Shown: positions 37,064 through 47,859, counted from the first letter of the stretch. The stretch is DNA of 64,000 bases from Micromonospora matsumotoense (GCF_900091525.1 NZ_FMCU01000019.1:84916-148915); one strand, 5' to 3'. Numbers and translations: made by a program. Notes: generated by a model from the letters alone, not told the origin.

Positions 37064-37099
37064 CCTGGCCAGGCCGCCGACACGGGTGGCCTGGCCAGG
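37064..37099 (+). terminator. Terminator after the antiporter
   Basis: CCTGGCCAGGCC / GGCCTGGCCAGG, 12-bp arms, 6 nt past the stop codon. Confidence 0.65.
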
Positions 37100-37231
37100 A
37101 CCGCCGTTGCCGAATTGCTCCCGGCGGGGTCTTCCGTCGGCCGGGCAGCGGCGGCTAGCGTTGCGCCCCAGCAGGCCAGGGTCTCGCGGGCGGACGGAGG
37201 CACCCCGCGGGTGTGAGCGGGAAGGTTGCCG

Positions 37232-37663
37232 GTGAGCGTGCAAGGTCCGCCGTTCCACGGCTTCGCCAACCCCGTCGACCCGTCGCCCGGGGAGTTGCGG
37301 GCCTGGGCGTACCAGCCGGATTCGGTGCCGTTGACCTCCCTGCCCCAGGACTGGGACCTGTTGGTCTCCGGCGACCACCTGGTGCTCACCCTCTTCGAGT
37401 TGGCGCTGGACCCGAGCTGTCCGGCACGCCGCTTCGCCCTGCACTGCCTCTACATCTACGCGGCCGACGGCATCCGGACGAACTTCCGCGCCCACCCCCG
37501 GCGGCGCTTCCGCAAGCTGGTGGAGCAGGCCGAGCGGGACGGCGACGAGTTGGTGCGCAACTGGGCGTACAACAGTCGGGTGCTGCTGGCCCGGCAGGAA
37601 CTCTTCACCTACCACGACTGGTGCGAGGGCGGCCTGGTCCGGGACAACCGCCGGCTCGGCTGA
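37232..37663 (+). CDS. Conserved hypothetical protein
   Basis: 143 residues: VSVQGPPFHGFANPVDPSPGELRAWAYQPDSVPL..., with WDLLVSGDHLVLTLFELALDPSCPARRFALHCLYIYAADGIRTNF and KLVEQAERDGDELVRNWAYNSRVL. Soluble and alpha-rich. GTG at 37232 preferred because GGAAGG is 6 nt upstream; TTG at 37226 is in the SD zone. I recall similar proteins in related genera but cannot name a family. Confidence 0.75.
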   Translation: MSVQGPPFHGFANPVDPSPGELRAWAYQPDSVPLTSLPQDWDLLVSGDHLVLTLFELALDPSCPARRFALHCLYIYAADGIRTNFRAHPRRRFRKLVEQAERDGDELVRNWAYNSRVLLARQELFTYHDWCEGGLVRDNRRLG

Positions 37664-37800
37664 CCGACAGCGCACCCCGGCCCATGCCTGGGCCGCCGCC
37701 ACCGTGGCCTCGGCCCAGGACAGGCCGCCACCACCGTTCCCCGGCCCAGGACGGGCCGCCGCCACGGAAACACCTCGACCTGACCCGACGGCGAGGCGAA

Positions 37801-37831
37801 CGGGCCGGGACCCCCCGTGGGTCCCGGCCCG
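37801..37831. terminator. Bidirectional terminator hairpin
   Basis: CGGGCCGGGACCC / GGGTCCCGGCCCG (13 bp) with a 5-nt loop, 15 nt from the stop of the small minus-strand gene and serving the convergent gene as well. Upstream, about 37680-37770 holds three imperfect copies of GGCCCAGGACxGGCCGCC. Confidence 0.7.
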
Positions 37832-37846
37832 CACGTCGGCGGATCG

Positions 37847-38056
37847 TCAGCGTGCCGATCCGCCCTGGTTGCGGCGTTTCTCCTCGGCCCGCCCCCGGTC
37901 CACGCCGTGGTCGCCCTGGTCGGCGAACCTGCCGTCCTTGACCTTGTCGGAGAACTTGCCCTCGGTGACCCGGTCGAACTTCTCCCGGACGTTCTCGGCC
38001 ACCTTGTTGAGCCGCTCCTCCGCCTGCCGAGCCACCTTCTTCGCCGATTCCGCCAC
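37847..38056 (-). CDS. Small helical protein resembling MT0933/Rv0909-type antitoxins
   Basis: 69 residues: MAESAKKVARQAEERLNKVAENVREKFDRV, then EGKFSDKVKDGRFADQ and a charged C-terminus. KFSDKVKD resembles the EKTxGKYSDKVD motif of the MT0933-like antitoxin family, but no partner toxin gene is visible, and stress-related CsbD-like proteins are an alternative. GTG start with GGGGGG 5 nt upstream. Confidence 0.65.
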   Translation of the reverse strand: MAESAKKVARQAEERLNKVAENVREKFDRVTEGKFSDKVKDGRFADQGDHGVDRGRAEEKRRNQGGSAR

Positions 38057-38196
38057 GGTTTCCCCCCGTCATCGGAGCCCGGATTGAGCCGGTCGGTCCT
38101 GATTCAGAGGCTAGCGGGAACGACCACTCCGCCGCCGGAAAACCCCCGACCCCCCGCCCGCGGATCACCACCGACCCGCAAGGGACGGAACCTCCC

Positions 38197-38276
38197 CAAG
38201 ATCCACTCTCGTGAGCAGAAATAGCGGTGTCCCCGCCGTGGAACACCGCTATTTCGGCTCAAGAAAGTGGATCTTG
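38197..38276. repeat. Triple nested palindrome
   Basis: Outer arms CAAGATCCACT / AGTGGATCTTG (38197-38207, 38266-38276), middle GAGC / GCTC, inner GAAATAGCGGTGT / ACACCGCTATTTC (38218-38230, 38243-38255). It lies between the 5' end of the small gene and the 3' end of hspR and is much more AT-rich than its surroundings. Unrelated in sequence to the 22-bp-arm family. Confidence 0.82.
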
Positions 38277-38313
38277 CCCAGACAGGCCAGGCCAGACGGG
38301 CCAGGCCAGGCGG

Positions 38314-38757
38314 TCAGCGGTCGGGCTGGCGGCGGGGACGCCAGACGACCAGCGCCGTGGAGGTACGGTTCGTGGGCACCAGGGCTCCCCGCGAGAAGCC
38401 GCTGGCCAGCGTCTCCAGCTCGGCGATCCGCCGGTACGCGGCGTCCAGCTCCGCCTCCAGCCGGGCCACCCGCTGCTGGGCCTGCTCCACCAGGCGTTCC
38501 AGCCCGATGATCCGTTTCACCCCGGCCAGGTTGACGCCCTCGTCCTGACTGAGTCGCTGCACCTCGCGCAGCAGCACCACGTCGCGCACGCTGTAGCGCC
38601 GCCCACCACCGGCGGCCCGGCCGGCCTGCACCAGGCCGAGCCGGTCGTACTGACGCAGCGTCTGCGGGTGCATTCCCGCCATCCGTGCCGCGACCGAGAT
38701 CATCAGCACCTTGGCCTCGTAGGCAGGGTCACCCGAACCGACGAACCCGTCCGACAT
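38314..38757 (-). CDS. hspR: Heat-shock repressor HspR (MerR family)
   Basis: 147 residues. MerR-type winged helix (KVLMISVAARMAGMHPQTLRQYDRLGLVQAGRAAGGGRRYSVRDVVLLREVQRL) and a dimerising coiled coil (RLVEQAQQRVARLEAELDAAYRRIAELETL). It represses dnaK and clpB by binding HAIR sites, with DnaK as co-repressor in Streptomyces. Last gene of dnaK-grpE-dnaJ-hspR, 28 nt after dnaJ; GGAGG is 8 nt before ATG. Start confirmed by family length. Confidence 0.95.
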   Translation of the reverse strand: MSDGFVGSGDPAYEAKVLMISVAARMAGMHPQTLRQYDRLGLVQAGRAAGGGRRYSVRDVVLLREVQRLSQDEGVNLAGVKRIIGLERLVEQAQQRVARLEAELDAAYRRIAELETLASGFSRGALVPTNRTSTALVVWRPRRQPDR

Positions 38758-38785
38758 CCCTCTCACCTCCGCACCCGTCCACCGG

Positions 38786-39970
38786 TCAGCCGACCCGACG
38801 CACCCGTGCGTCGAGATGTTCCCGGGCCGCTGGCGGCGTCGCGCCGGCGAACGACTCCAGCGCCGCCCGGGCCTCGTCCGACACCGTCGCCGGCACCACC
38901 ACGTCCAGCGTGACCAGCAGGTCACCGGCCTGGCCGTCGCGACGCACCACACCCTTGCCCCGGGCCCGCAGCACCCGCCCGGACGGGGTCCCCGGCGGCA
39001 CGCGCAGGGTCACCGCGCCGTCCAGCGTGGGCACCCGCAGGTCGACGCCGAGCACCGCCTCGGCGAAGGTGATCGGCACGGCCAGCGTCAGGTCGTCGCC
39101 GGTACGCCCGAACAGGTCGTCCGGGCGGACCTTCACCTGGACGAACAGGTCGCCCGCCGGCCCACCCCGCTGACCCGGCTCGCCCCGCCCGGCCAACCTG
39201 ATCCGCTGCCCGTCGGCCACCCCGGCGGGAAAACGGACGTTCAACGTGCGGGTCTTGGTGACCCCGCCGGTGCCGTGGCACTCGGGGCACTTCTCCTCGA
39301 CGACCGTGCCGACGCCCTGGCAGTTGCGGCACGGCTCGGAGAAGCTGAACGACCCCTGGTCCCGGGTGGTCACCCCGGCGCCGTGGCAGACCGGGCAGGC
39401 GGTCGGCTGGGTGCCGGGCTTCGCGCCGTTGCCGTGGCAGGTGTCGCAGACCCCGGGCGCGCGCAGCGTCAGCGGCAGGGTGACACCCCGCACCGCGTCC
39501 CCGAAGTCGAGGGCCACCTCGGTCTCCACGTCCCGGCCCCGGGCCGGGCCACGTGCCCGCGTCGGACCGGCACCACCGGCGCCACCGCCGGAGAAGATCG
39601 AGCTGAACAGGTCGGTGAAGCCGCCACCACCGAACCGGGTGTCCCCACCACCGCCGCCGAACAGGTCGGAGACGTCGAACGGGGCACCGCCGGGCTGACC
39701 CGTGCCGCGCGCGCCCCGACGGAACGCGCCCGAGCCGAACAACGAGCGCATCTCGTCGTACTCACGGCGCTTGGTGTCGTCGCCGAGCACCGCGTACGCC
39801 TCGGAGACGCCCTTGAACCGCTCCTCGGCCAACGGGTCACCGGGGTTGTGGTCCGGATGTGACTCCCGGGCCAACTTCCGGTACGACTTCTTGATCTCGT
39901 CCGAGGAGGCGGACTTCTCCACGCCCAACGTGGCGTAGAAGTCCTTCTCGATCCAGTCCTTGGAACTCAC
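38786..39970 (-). CDS. dnaJ: Chaperone DnaJ
   Basis: 394 residues. J-domain with HPD in ARESHPDHNPG (near residue 37), a Gly/Phe region (GGGGGDTRFGGGGFTDLFSSIFSGGG), four zinc-finger repeats (CDTCHGNG, CPVCHGAG, CRNCQGVG, CPECHGTG) and the C-terminal client-binding domains. GTG start (VSSKDWIEKDFYATLGV), the long N-terminus being typical of actinobacterial DnaJ1. Co-transcribed after grpE, but an 18-bp perfect hairpin stands between them. Confidence 0.96.
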   Translation of the reverse strand: MSSKDWIEKDFYATLGVEKSASSDEIKKSYRKLARESHPDHNPGDPLAEERFKGVSEAYAVLGDDTKRREYDEMRSLFGSGAFRRGARGTGQPGGAPFDVSDLFGGGGGDTRFGGGGFTDLFSSIFSGGGAGGAGPTRARGPARGRDVETEVALDFGDAVRGVTLPLTLRAPGVCDTCHGNGAKPGTQPTACPVCHGAGVTTRDQGSFSFSEPCRNCQGVGTVVEEKCPECHGTGGVTKTRTLNVRFPAGVADGQRIRLAGRGEPGQRGGPAGDLFVQVKVRPDDLFGRTGDDLTLAVPITFAEAVLGVDLRVPTLDGAVTLRVPPGTPSGRVLRARGKGVVRRDGQAGDLLVTLDVVVPATVSDEARAALESFAGATPPAAREHLDARVRRVG

Positions 39971-39998
39971 CGGTCCACCCCCTTCCGTGAGATGTGGC

Positions 39999-40041
39999 CC
40001 GGTCGCCCCGCCCACCGGGTGAGGGTGGGCGGGGCGACCGG
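39999..40041 (-). promoter_or_regulatory. Perfect 18-bp intercistronic hairpin between grpE and dnaJ
   Basis: CCGGTCGCCCCGCCCACC pairs perfectly with GGTGGGCGGGGCGACCGG around a short loop. It follows grpE by 11 nt and precedes dnaJ by 28 nt on the same transcript. It may lower dnaJ-hspR expression (partial terminator) or mark an RNA-processing or mRNA-stability point. Confidence 0.7.
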
Positions 40042-40052
40042 ATGGCCGTGCA

Positions 40053-40796
40053 CTATTCCGGGTCGGCGACCGCGACCATGGCCGGCCGCAGCAGCCGCTC
40101 ACCCCGCAGGTAGCCCCGACGCATCACCTGTACGCAGGTGGGCTCGTCGACGTCCGGCGAGGTCCGGTGCGCGACCGCCTCGTGCCGGGTCGGGTCGAAC
40201 GGGTCACCCTTTTCACCGAAGGGCGTCAGGCCGAACTTGCCCAGCGCCGTGGTGAGCTGCTCGGCAACCGTGCCGAACGGCCCGACCAGGTCGCCGTGCT
40301 CGCGGGCCCGGTCCAGGTCGTCCAGGATGGGCAGCAGTGCGGCCAGCACCGAGCCGGTCGCCTGCTCCTGGACCACGCCCCGGTCCCGGTCCACCCGCTT
40401 GCGGTAGTTGGCGTACTCCGCCGACACCCGTTGCAGGTCCCGGGTCCGTTCGTCCAGCTCGGCCCGGAGGGCTTCCAGCTCGGCACCGAGCGGCGAGCCC
40501 GTCGGGCTGCCGTCGACCGGCTGCGCGGGGGCGTCCACCACCGGTGGGCCGGTCGGTGCCGGGCCGTCGAGCGCGGTCGCCTCGGCCTCGATCTCGTCGA
40601 CCATCACCTCGGCCTCCTCGACCAGCCCTTCGGCCGGGGCGTCCGCCCCGGCGTCGGCGGCGGCGGGCGTCTCCTCGGTCCTGCCGAGCTTGCGGTTGTT
40701 CCGGATGACGACCCGCGGCCCGTCGTCGGCGGGCTCGGAGCCACCCGGCGTCGACCCGGAGGCGCCCGGGTCGGCGGCTCGTGGCTTCTCCGTCAT
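40053..40796 (-). CDS. grpE: Nucleotide-exchange factor GrpE
   Basis: 247 residues. A long acidic disordered N-terminus (~100 residues) precedes the GrpE core: coiled coil (ALRAELDERTRDLQRVSAEYANYRKRVDRDRG), then LPILDDLDRAREHGD and the beta-wing (GEKGDPFDPTRHEAVAHRTSPDVDEPTCVQVMRRGYLRGERLLRPAMVAVA). Releases ADP from DnaK. Second gene of the operon, 42 nt after dnaK. Confidence 0.95.
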   Translation of the reverse strand: MTEKPRAADPGASGSTPGGSEPADDGPRVVIRNNRKLGRTEETPAAADAGADAPAEGLVEEAEVMVDEIEAEATALDGPAPTGPPVVDAPAQPVDGSPTGSPLGAELEALRAELDERTRDLQRVSAEYANYRKRVDRDRGVVQEQATGSVLAALLPILDDLDRAREHGDLVGPFGTVAEQLTTALGKFGLTPFGEKGDPFDPTRHEAVAHRTSPDVDEPTCVQVMRRGYLRGERLLRPAMVAVADPE

Positions 40797-40838
40797 ACGA
40801 CTACCTCGATCCCTGTGCGGTGAGTTCGGCGCGGACGG

Positions 40839-42710
<1,872 letters not shown>

Positions 42711-42794
42711 CTTCGCTTCCTCGCTTCGTTCGTTACGGGTGGGCAGGTCAGAGGGCCTGCCCGGGGGGGCCGCCCGTAGCGACCACACCACAAG

Positions 42795-42813
42795 TTGAGT
42801 GAACTTGACTCAA
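42795..42813 (-). promoter_or_regulatory. HspR operator (HAIR) upstream of dnaK
   Basis: TTGAGT, 7 nt, ACTCAA, exactly the core of the HspR-associated inverted repeat. It overlaps the -10 box of the candidate promoter at 42812-42817, so bound HspR would block RNA polymerase. A half-site TTGAG is at 42847-42851. Confidence 0.9.
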
Positions 42814-42840
42814 TAGTGCCACGCGATCGCCAAAGCGCAA
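42812..42840 (-). promoter_or_regulatory. Candidate dnaK promoter
   Basis: On the minus strand, TTGCGC (42840-42835), a 17-bp spacer and ACTATT (42817-42812). It is placed directly against the HAIR and about 100 nt before the start codon, leaving a long 5'-UTR. Inferred. Confidence 0.55.
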
Positions 42841-42922
42841 GTCGAGTTGAGCCGACCCGACGCAACCTGACCGTTACTACCCTCCGGTTGTCTCCGTTGC
42901 CTCGGTCGGGCACGCTTTAGCG

Positions 42923-44776
42923 GTGACGACGCACGGCGATCCCGCCACCCGGTCCGGCGCGCCCACCGTCGCCGCCCGCACCGGGCCGTCGGAGACCGAC
43001 GAGACGCCGCCCGGCCCCACCGGAGACGGCCTGCCCGCCGCCCTCACCGGCCTGCGGGCCGCGATCGGCGCGGCCCGGTTCCCGCTGGCGCTGCCCTCGG
43101 CCGAACCCGCCCGGCACACCGGCCGGACGCTGACCGACCAGCTCGACGACTATCTGCTGCCCCGGCTGGCCCGACTCGACGCCCCACTGCTCGTGGTCGT
43201 CGGCGGCTCCACCGGCGCGGGCAAGTCGACCCTGGTCAACAGCCTGGTCCAGGCCCGGGTGAGCGCCGCCGGTGTGCTCCGCCCCACCACCCGGTCCCCG
43301 GTGCTGGTCTGCAACCCGGCCGACTCCGCCTGGTTCCGCCAGGGTGAGCTGCTGCCCGGCCTGACCCGCACCAACGAGCCCAGCGAGGACCCGGGCACCC
43401 TGCAGCTGGTCACCGCGCCCGCGCTCCCACCCGGGCTGGCCTTCCTCGACGCCCCCGACATCGACTCGGTGGTCGACGCCAACCGGGCCCTCGCCGGTCA
43501 ACTGCTCGCCGCCGCCGATCTCTGGCTCTTCGTCACCACCGCCGCCCGGTATGCCGACGCCGTCCCGTGGGAGCTGCTGCGCACCGCCCGCTCCCGGGGG
43601 GCCGCGATCGCCATGGTGCTCGACCGGGTGCCACCCGAGGCCGCCGACGAGGTCGCCGCCCACCTGTCCGAGATGCTCGCCGCCCAGGAGCTCGGTGCGG
43701 CACCGCTGTTCGTCCTGCCGGAAACCTGGGTCGACGGCCAGGGCCTGCTGCCCGACCGGGTCACCGCCCCCCTGGGCAGCTGGTTCGCCCGGCTCGCTGC
43801 CGACGCCGAGGCCCGGGCCGCCGTGGTCCGGCAGACCCTGGACGGCGCGCTCGCCTCGCTGCACCCCACGGTGGAGATGCTCGCCGACGCGGCCGACGAG
43901 CAGGTGGCCGCCGCCGACGCGCTGGACGACCGGGTCCGGGCCGCCTACCGGGGCGCGCACCGGACCGTGGCCGAGGGGCTGAAGGACGGCCGGTTGCTCC
44001 GCGGCGAGGTGCTCGCCCGCTGGCAGGAGTTCGTCGGCACCGGCGAGTTCTTCCGGACCCTGGAGGCCCGGATCGGCCGGCTGCGCGACCGGGTCGTCGC
44101 CGCGGTCACCGGCCGGCCCGCCACCCCCGCCACCGACCTGCGCAACGCCATCGAGTCGCAACTGGTCACCCTGCTGCGCGGGGTCGCCTCCGAGGCGGCG
44201 GAGAGTGCGTACACCGCCTGGAAGGCGAACCCGGCCGGGGTCGCGCTGCTCGACCCGCCGCTGGCGCACGCCTCGGCGGACCTGCCCGAGCGGGCCGAGC
44301 GGCTGGTCCGGGACTGGCAGCGCGGGGTGCTGGAGCTGGTCCGGGAGGAGGGCGGCGACCGCCGGTTCGTGGCCCGGACGGCCGCGTACGCGGTCAACGC
44401 CACCGGGCTGGCCGTGATGATCGCCGTCTTCGCCTCCACCGCCTTCATCCCGACCGGGCTGGAGGTGGCCACCGGGGCCGGCACCACCGTCGCCGCGCAG
44501 GCCGTGCTCCAGGCGATCTTCGGCGACCAGGCGGTGCGTACCCTCGCCGCGAAGGCCCGGGGTGACCTGCTGGAGCGGGTCCGCGCGCTGCTGGACGAGG
44601 AAGCGGCCCGTTACCTGGACCGCACCGACGCGGCCCGACCCGGCGCGGAGGCCGGCGCGGGGCTGCGCCGGGCCGGCGGCCGGGTCGAGGTGGCCCGGCA
44701 CCGCAGCGGCCTCGCCGACCGGGCCGGTCAGGCCCTGCCCATCCCGACCCCGACCTCCGAGGACGGCTCCCGGTGA
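42923..44776 (+). CDS. Dynamin-like GTPase 1
   Basis: 617 residues. G1 loop GGSTGAGKSTL near residue 95; G2-like RPTTRSPV; a divergent G3 LDAPDIDSV (DxPD in place of DxxG); GTPase body to about 270; then coiled-coil helices and one strongly hydrophobic region near 495-535 (GLAVMIAVFASTAFIPTGLEVATGAG). Reminiscent of the paired DynA/DynB-type or YfjP-like membrane GTPases of actinobacteria. No strong SD at the GTG start. Overlaps the next gene by 4 nt (GTGA). Divergent from dnaK. Possible role in membrane or septum dynamics; inferred. Confidence 0.78.
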   Translation: MTTHGDPATRSGAPTVAARTGPSETDETPPGPTGDGLPAALTGLRAAIGAARFPLALPSAEPARHTGRTLTDQLDDYLLPRLARLDAPLLVVVGGSTGAGKSTLVNSLVQARVSAAGVLRPTTRSPVLVCNPADSAWFRQGELLPGLTRTNEPSEDPGTLQLVTAPALPPGLAFLDAPDIDSVVDANRALAGQLLAAADLWLFVTTAARYADAVPWELLRTARSRGAAIAMVLDRVPPEAADEVAAHLSEMLAAQELGAAPLFVLPETWVDGQGLLPDRVTAPLGSWFARLAADAEARAAVVRQTLDGALASLHPTVEMLADAADEQVAAADALDDRVRAAYRGAHRTVAEGLKDGRLLRGEVLARWQEFVGTGEFFRTLEARIGRLRDRVVAAVTGRPATPATDLRNAIESQLVTLLRGVASEAAESAYTAWKANPAGVALLDPPLAHASADLPERAERLVRDWQRGVLELVREEGGDRRFVARTAAYAVNATGLAVMIAVFASTAFIPTGLEVATGAGTTVAAQAVLQAIFGDQAVRTLAAKARGDLLERVRALLDEEAARYLDRTDAARPGAEAGAGLRRAGGRVEVARHRSGLADRAGQALPIPTPTSEDGSR

Positions 44777-46452
44777 CCAACATCGTCGGCCGGATGCGCG
44801 AAGCGCTCCGGGGTGACCAGCGTGTCGACGCCGATGCCCTGGTGGCCCGCCTCGACGCGATCCGCCGGTTCCTCGACGCGGTCGACGGCGAGGTGCCCGA
44901 CACCCGGCTGGTCGGCGCGCACACCCTGGTCGAACGGGCCGGCACCCGGTTGTCGCTGTCCCGGGACCACACCGTGGTCGCGTTGGCCGGCGCCACCGGC
45001 AGTGGCAAGTCCAGCCTGTTCAACTCCCTGGCCCAGATGGAACTCTCCCCGGTCGGGGTCCGCCGGCCCACCACCGGTGTCGCGCACGCCTGCGTCTGGG
45101 GGCCGCTGGACGGGGGCAACCGGCTGCTCGACTGGGTCGGCGTGCTGCCCCGGCACCGGTTCGTCCGGGAGAGCGCGCTGGACGGCGACGACGAGTCGGC
45201 CCTGCACGGGTTGATCCTGCTCGACCTGCCCGACTTCGACTCGGTGCAGCGGTCCCACCGGCTGGAGGTGGACCGGCTGCTCGGCCTGGTCGACCTGGTG
45301 GTCTGGGTGGTCGACCCGCAGAAGTACGCCGACCGGGTGATCCACAACAGCTACCTGCGCGAGTTCCACCGGCACCGGGAGGTGACGGTGGTGGTGCTCA
45401 ACCAGGCCGACCGGCTGCCCCCGGCCGAGCTGCCCCGGGTCCTCGCCGACCTGCGGCGGCTGCTCGACGTCGACGGGCTCGACGGGGTGCCGCTGCTGGC
45501 CACCACGGCGGTCGAGCCGGACGGGATGACCGGGCTGCGGGAGGCGCTGGAACGGGCGGTGTCGGATCGGCAGGCCGCGCTGCGCCGGCTCTCCGGCGAC
45601 GCCGACACGGTGGCGGCGGCCCTGGGTGAACTGGTCGCCGTCGAGGCCCCGGGGCACGTCCCGGACGCCGGGACGGTCCGTGCCCTGGACCGGGCGCTGG
45701 CCGAGGCCGCCGGGGTGCCGGCGGTGGCGGGCGCGGTCGAGGGGGCGTACCGGCACCGGGCCGCCGGGACCACCGGCTGGCCGTTGGTACGCGGCTGGCG
45801 CAAGCTGCGCCCCGACCCGCTGCGCCGGCTGCACCTGCCCGGCCCGACGACCGATCCGCAGGCCCCGGAGCCCCTGCTCGCGGCCACCTCGCTGCCCGAC
45901 CCGACGGCCGCCCAGCAGTCCGCCCTCGGGCTGGCCATCCGCGCCGTCGGCGACCGGTCCGGCGGGGAGCTGCCGGCGCCCTGGCCGGCCGCGGTGACCG
46001 CCGCCGCCCGGTCCCGGCTGGCCGACCTGCCGGACGCGCTGGACGGGGCGGTCGCCGGCACCGACCTGGGGATGGACCGCCGGCCGTTCTGGTGGCAACT
46101 GGTGGGTGCCCTCCAGTGGCTGGTCACCCTCGCCGCCCTGGCCGGGCTGGGCTGGCTGGTGCTCGGCTACGCGCTGCGCGCCCTCGGGCTGCCGGCGCTG
46201 GACTACCCCCGGGTGGGTGAGACCCCGCTGCCGACCGTACTCCTGCTCGGTGGGCTGCTCGCCGGCCTGCTGCTGGCCGCGGTGACCCGGCCGGTGATCC
46301 GCTGGGCGGCCCGACGGGCCCGGCAGCGGGCCGAGCAACGGCTCACCGAGGCGGTCGCCCGGGTCGGCGCGGAGTACGTCCTCATCCCGGTCCGGGCCCT
46401 CCTCGACCGGTACGCCCTCGCCCGCTGCGCCTGGCAGGACGCCACCCGTTGA
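44773..46452 (+). CDS. Dynamin-like GTPase 2
   Basis: 559 residues. G1 GATGSGKSSLF near residue 73; G2-like RPTTGVAHA; G3 LDLPDFDSVQ; G4 VVLNQADRL; two C-terminal membrane helices (LQWLVTLAALAGLGWLVLGYAL; LPTVLLLGGLLAGLLLAAVT) then a basic amphipathic tail. Overlaps the preceding gene by 4 nt and shares its plan (both with a DxPD G3 and C-terminal hydrophobic segments), so the two may assemble as a heteromer like other two-gene bacterial dynamins. Confidence 0.78.
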   Translation: MTNIVGRMREALRGDQRVDADALVARLDAIRRFLDAVDGEVPDTRLVGAHTLVERAGTRLSLSRDHTVVALAGATGSGKSSLFNSLAQMELSPVGVRRPTTGVAHACVWGPLDGGNRLLDWVGVLPRHRFVRESALDGDDESALHGLILLDLPDFDSVQRSHRLEVDRLLGLVDLVVWVVDPQKYADRVIHNSYLREFHRHREVTVVVLNQADRLPPAELPRVLADLRRLLDVDGLDGVPLLATTAVEPDGMTGLREALERAVSDRQAALRRLSGDADTVAAALGELVAVEAPGHVPDAGTVRALDRALAEAAGVPAVAGAVEGAYRHRAAGTTGWPLVRGWRKLRPDPLRRLHLPGPTTDPQAPEPLLAATSLPDPTAAQQSALGLAIRAVGDRSGGELPAPWPAAVTAAARSRLADLPDALDGAVAGTDLGMDRRPFWWQLVGALQWLVTLAALAGLGWLVLGYALRALGLPALDYPRVGETPLPTVLLLGGLLAGLLLAAVTRPVIRWAARRARQRAEQRLTEAVARVGAEYVLIPVRALLDRYALARCAWQDATR

Positions 46453-46505
46453 TCGCCGCCGCCGGCGCGGGTGTCCGGGGCGGCGCGGCGGCGTAGGGTC
46501 GTGCC

Positions 46506-47732
46506 ATGGCCACGCCAAAGACCCCCTACGACGCGGTGCTCTCCGCGGCCCGCGACGTGACCAGGCTGGACTGCGCGCTCGACGCCGAGATGCTCGGCAC
46601 GGCGCTGCTGGGCAGCGTCTACGCGATCGCCGAGACCGACCGGGAGGCGGCGGTCCGGGAGTTCGTCTCCGGTTTCCTCGCCGCCACCTCCCGTCGCCGG
46701 ACGGCCGCCGCCACCACCATCCGCCAGGTCTTTGCCGCACTGGTGCCGGACGCCGAGGGCGCGGCGAAGGTCCGCCCCGGCGCGCAGGCCCCGGCCTGGG
46801 CCGGCCAGCTCGGCCGGGTCCACCTCACCGGCACCTGGTCGTACGGCGACGTGTACGGCGACCAGACCTCCTATCTGGCCACCTTCGCCTACGACGACGA
46901 GCTGGGCGGCCCGGAGCACGCCCTGGTGGCACTGGTCGACCACAACATCGGCATCACCAAGGACGTCTTCGTGGGCGGGCCGGCCGAGCGGATCCTGGAG
47001 CAGGTCCGGCAGATGTGCGCCGACGACGACCTGACCTGGTTCCGGGAGGAGGACCCCGCCCGGATGCACGGCGAGGTGGGCCGCCACCTGGCGATCACCG
47101 ACGACCTCGGTGACCTGCCCGCCGAGGGTTCTCTCGCCACCGACCGGGCGTTGGTCGGGGCGCGGTTGGCGGTGCTGCCCGAGGCGAGCGCCGGGACCGC
47201 CGGCTGGGACGCCCAGCCGCTCAGCACCGACGAGCGCACCACGCTGGTCCGGGCCTTCCTGGCGTCCCGCGAGGCGGCCCGCCACGGGCTGAACACCCTC
47301 GACAGCGACGCGGAGCTGGCCTCGCTGCACTTCTGCCTGGGGCTGCTCTTCGACCACGCGGCGAGCTTCCCGGACGCCGACCCGCTGCGCTGGAGTCCGG
47401 CGGTGGCCGGGTTGTTCCTGCTCGACTGGGTGCACCGGCGGGCCGTGCTCGACATGGACGACGCGGCGCTGCTGCCCCGGGTGCTGCGCGCCTGGGCGGC
47501 GTTCGCGGCCCGCCGGCGGGGGCTGCCCGAACGGGCCGGCACCCAGACCGACGAGGCGATCGAGGAGCTGGTGCCGGAGTTCGCCCGGCTCTATTCGACA
47601 GGCGAGCGGCGCAGCCCGGCGACGGCGGCGGTGGCCCAGTTGATGGCCGACGGCATCGACCCGGACGACCCGGTCGCCCTGGACGCCTGGATCGAGGCCA
47701 ACCGGCAGCGTCTCGGCGACGACACCCCCTGA
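46506..47732 (+). CDS. Conserved hypothetical protein
   Basis: 408 residues, soluble: MATPKTPYDAVLSAARDVTRLDCALDAEMLGTALLGSVYAIAETDREAAVREFVSGFLAATSRRRTAAA. A beta-rich middle (GDQTSYLATFAYDDELGGPEHALVALVDHNIGITKDVFVG) and an all-helical C-terminal half follow. No catalytic motif recognised. It starts 53 nt after the second dynamin-like gene on the same strand and may belong to that operon. Confidence 0.7.
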   Translation: MATPKTPYDAVLSAARDVTRLDCALDAEMLGTALLGSVYAIAETDREAAVREFVSGFLAATSRRRTAAATTIRQVFAALVPDAEGAAKVRPGAQAPAWAGQLGRVHLTGTWSYGDVYGDQTSYLATFAYDDELGGPEHALVALVDHNIGITKDVFVGGPAERILEQVRQMCADDDLTWFREEDPARMHGEVGRHLAITDDLGDLPAEGSLATDRALVGARLAVLPEASAGTAGWDAQPLSTDERTTLVRAFLASREAARHGLNTLDSDAELASLHFCLGLLFDHAASFPDADPLRWSPAVAGLFLLDWVHRRAVLDMDDAALLPRVLRAWAAFAARRRGLPERAGTQTDEAIEELVPEFARLYSTGERRSPATAAVAQLMADGIDPDDPVALDAWIEANRQRLGDDTP

Positions 47733-47859
47733 CGGTCCGGGGAGTCGTCGCCCCGGGAACGCGCCGACGCCCTGCCGGGTCAGCCCGGTCCGGGTCCGAT
47801 CCGGGGTGGCCGGCGGCCGGGGTCCGGCGCGGGCCCACACGACCGGGGGTGTCCGACGC

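Noticed and set aside
37847..38056. Toxin-antitoxin pair with the MT0933-like protein
   Set aside because: No toxin gene overlaps or follows it; the flanking gene is hspR.
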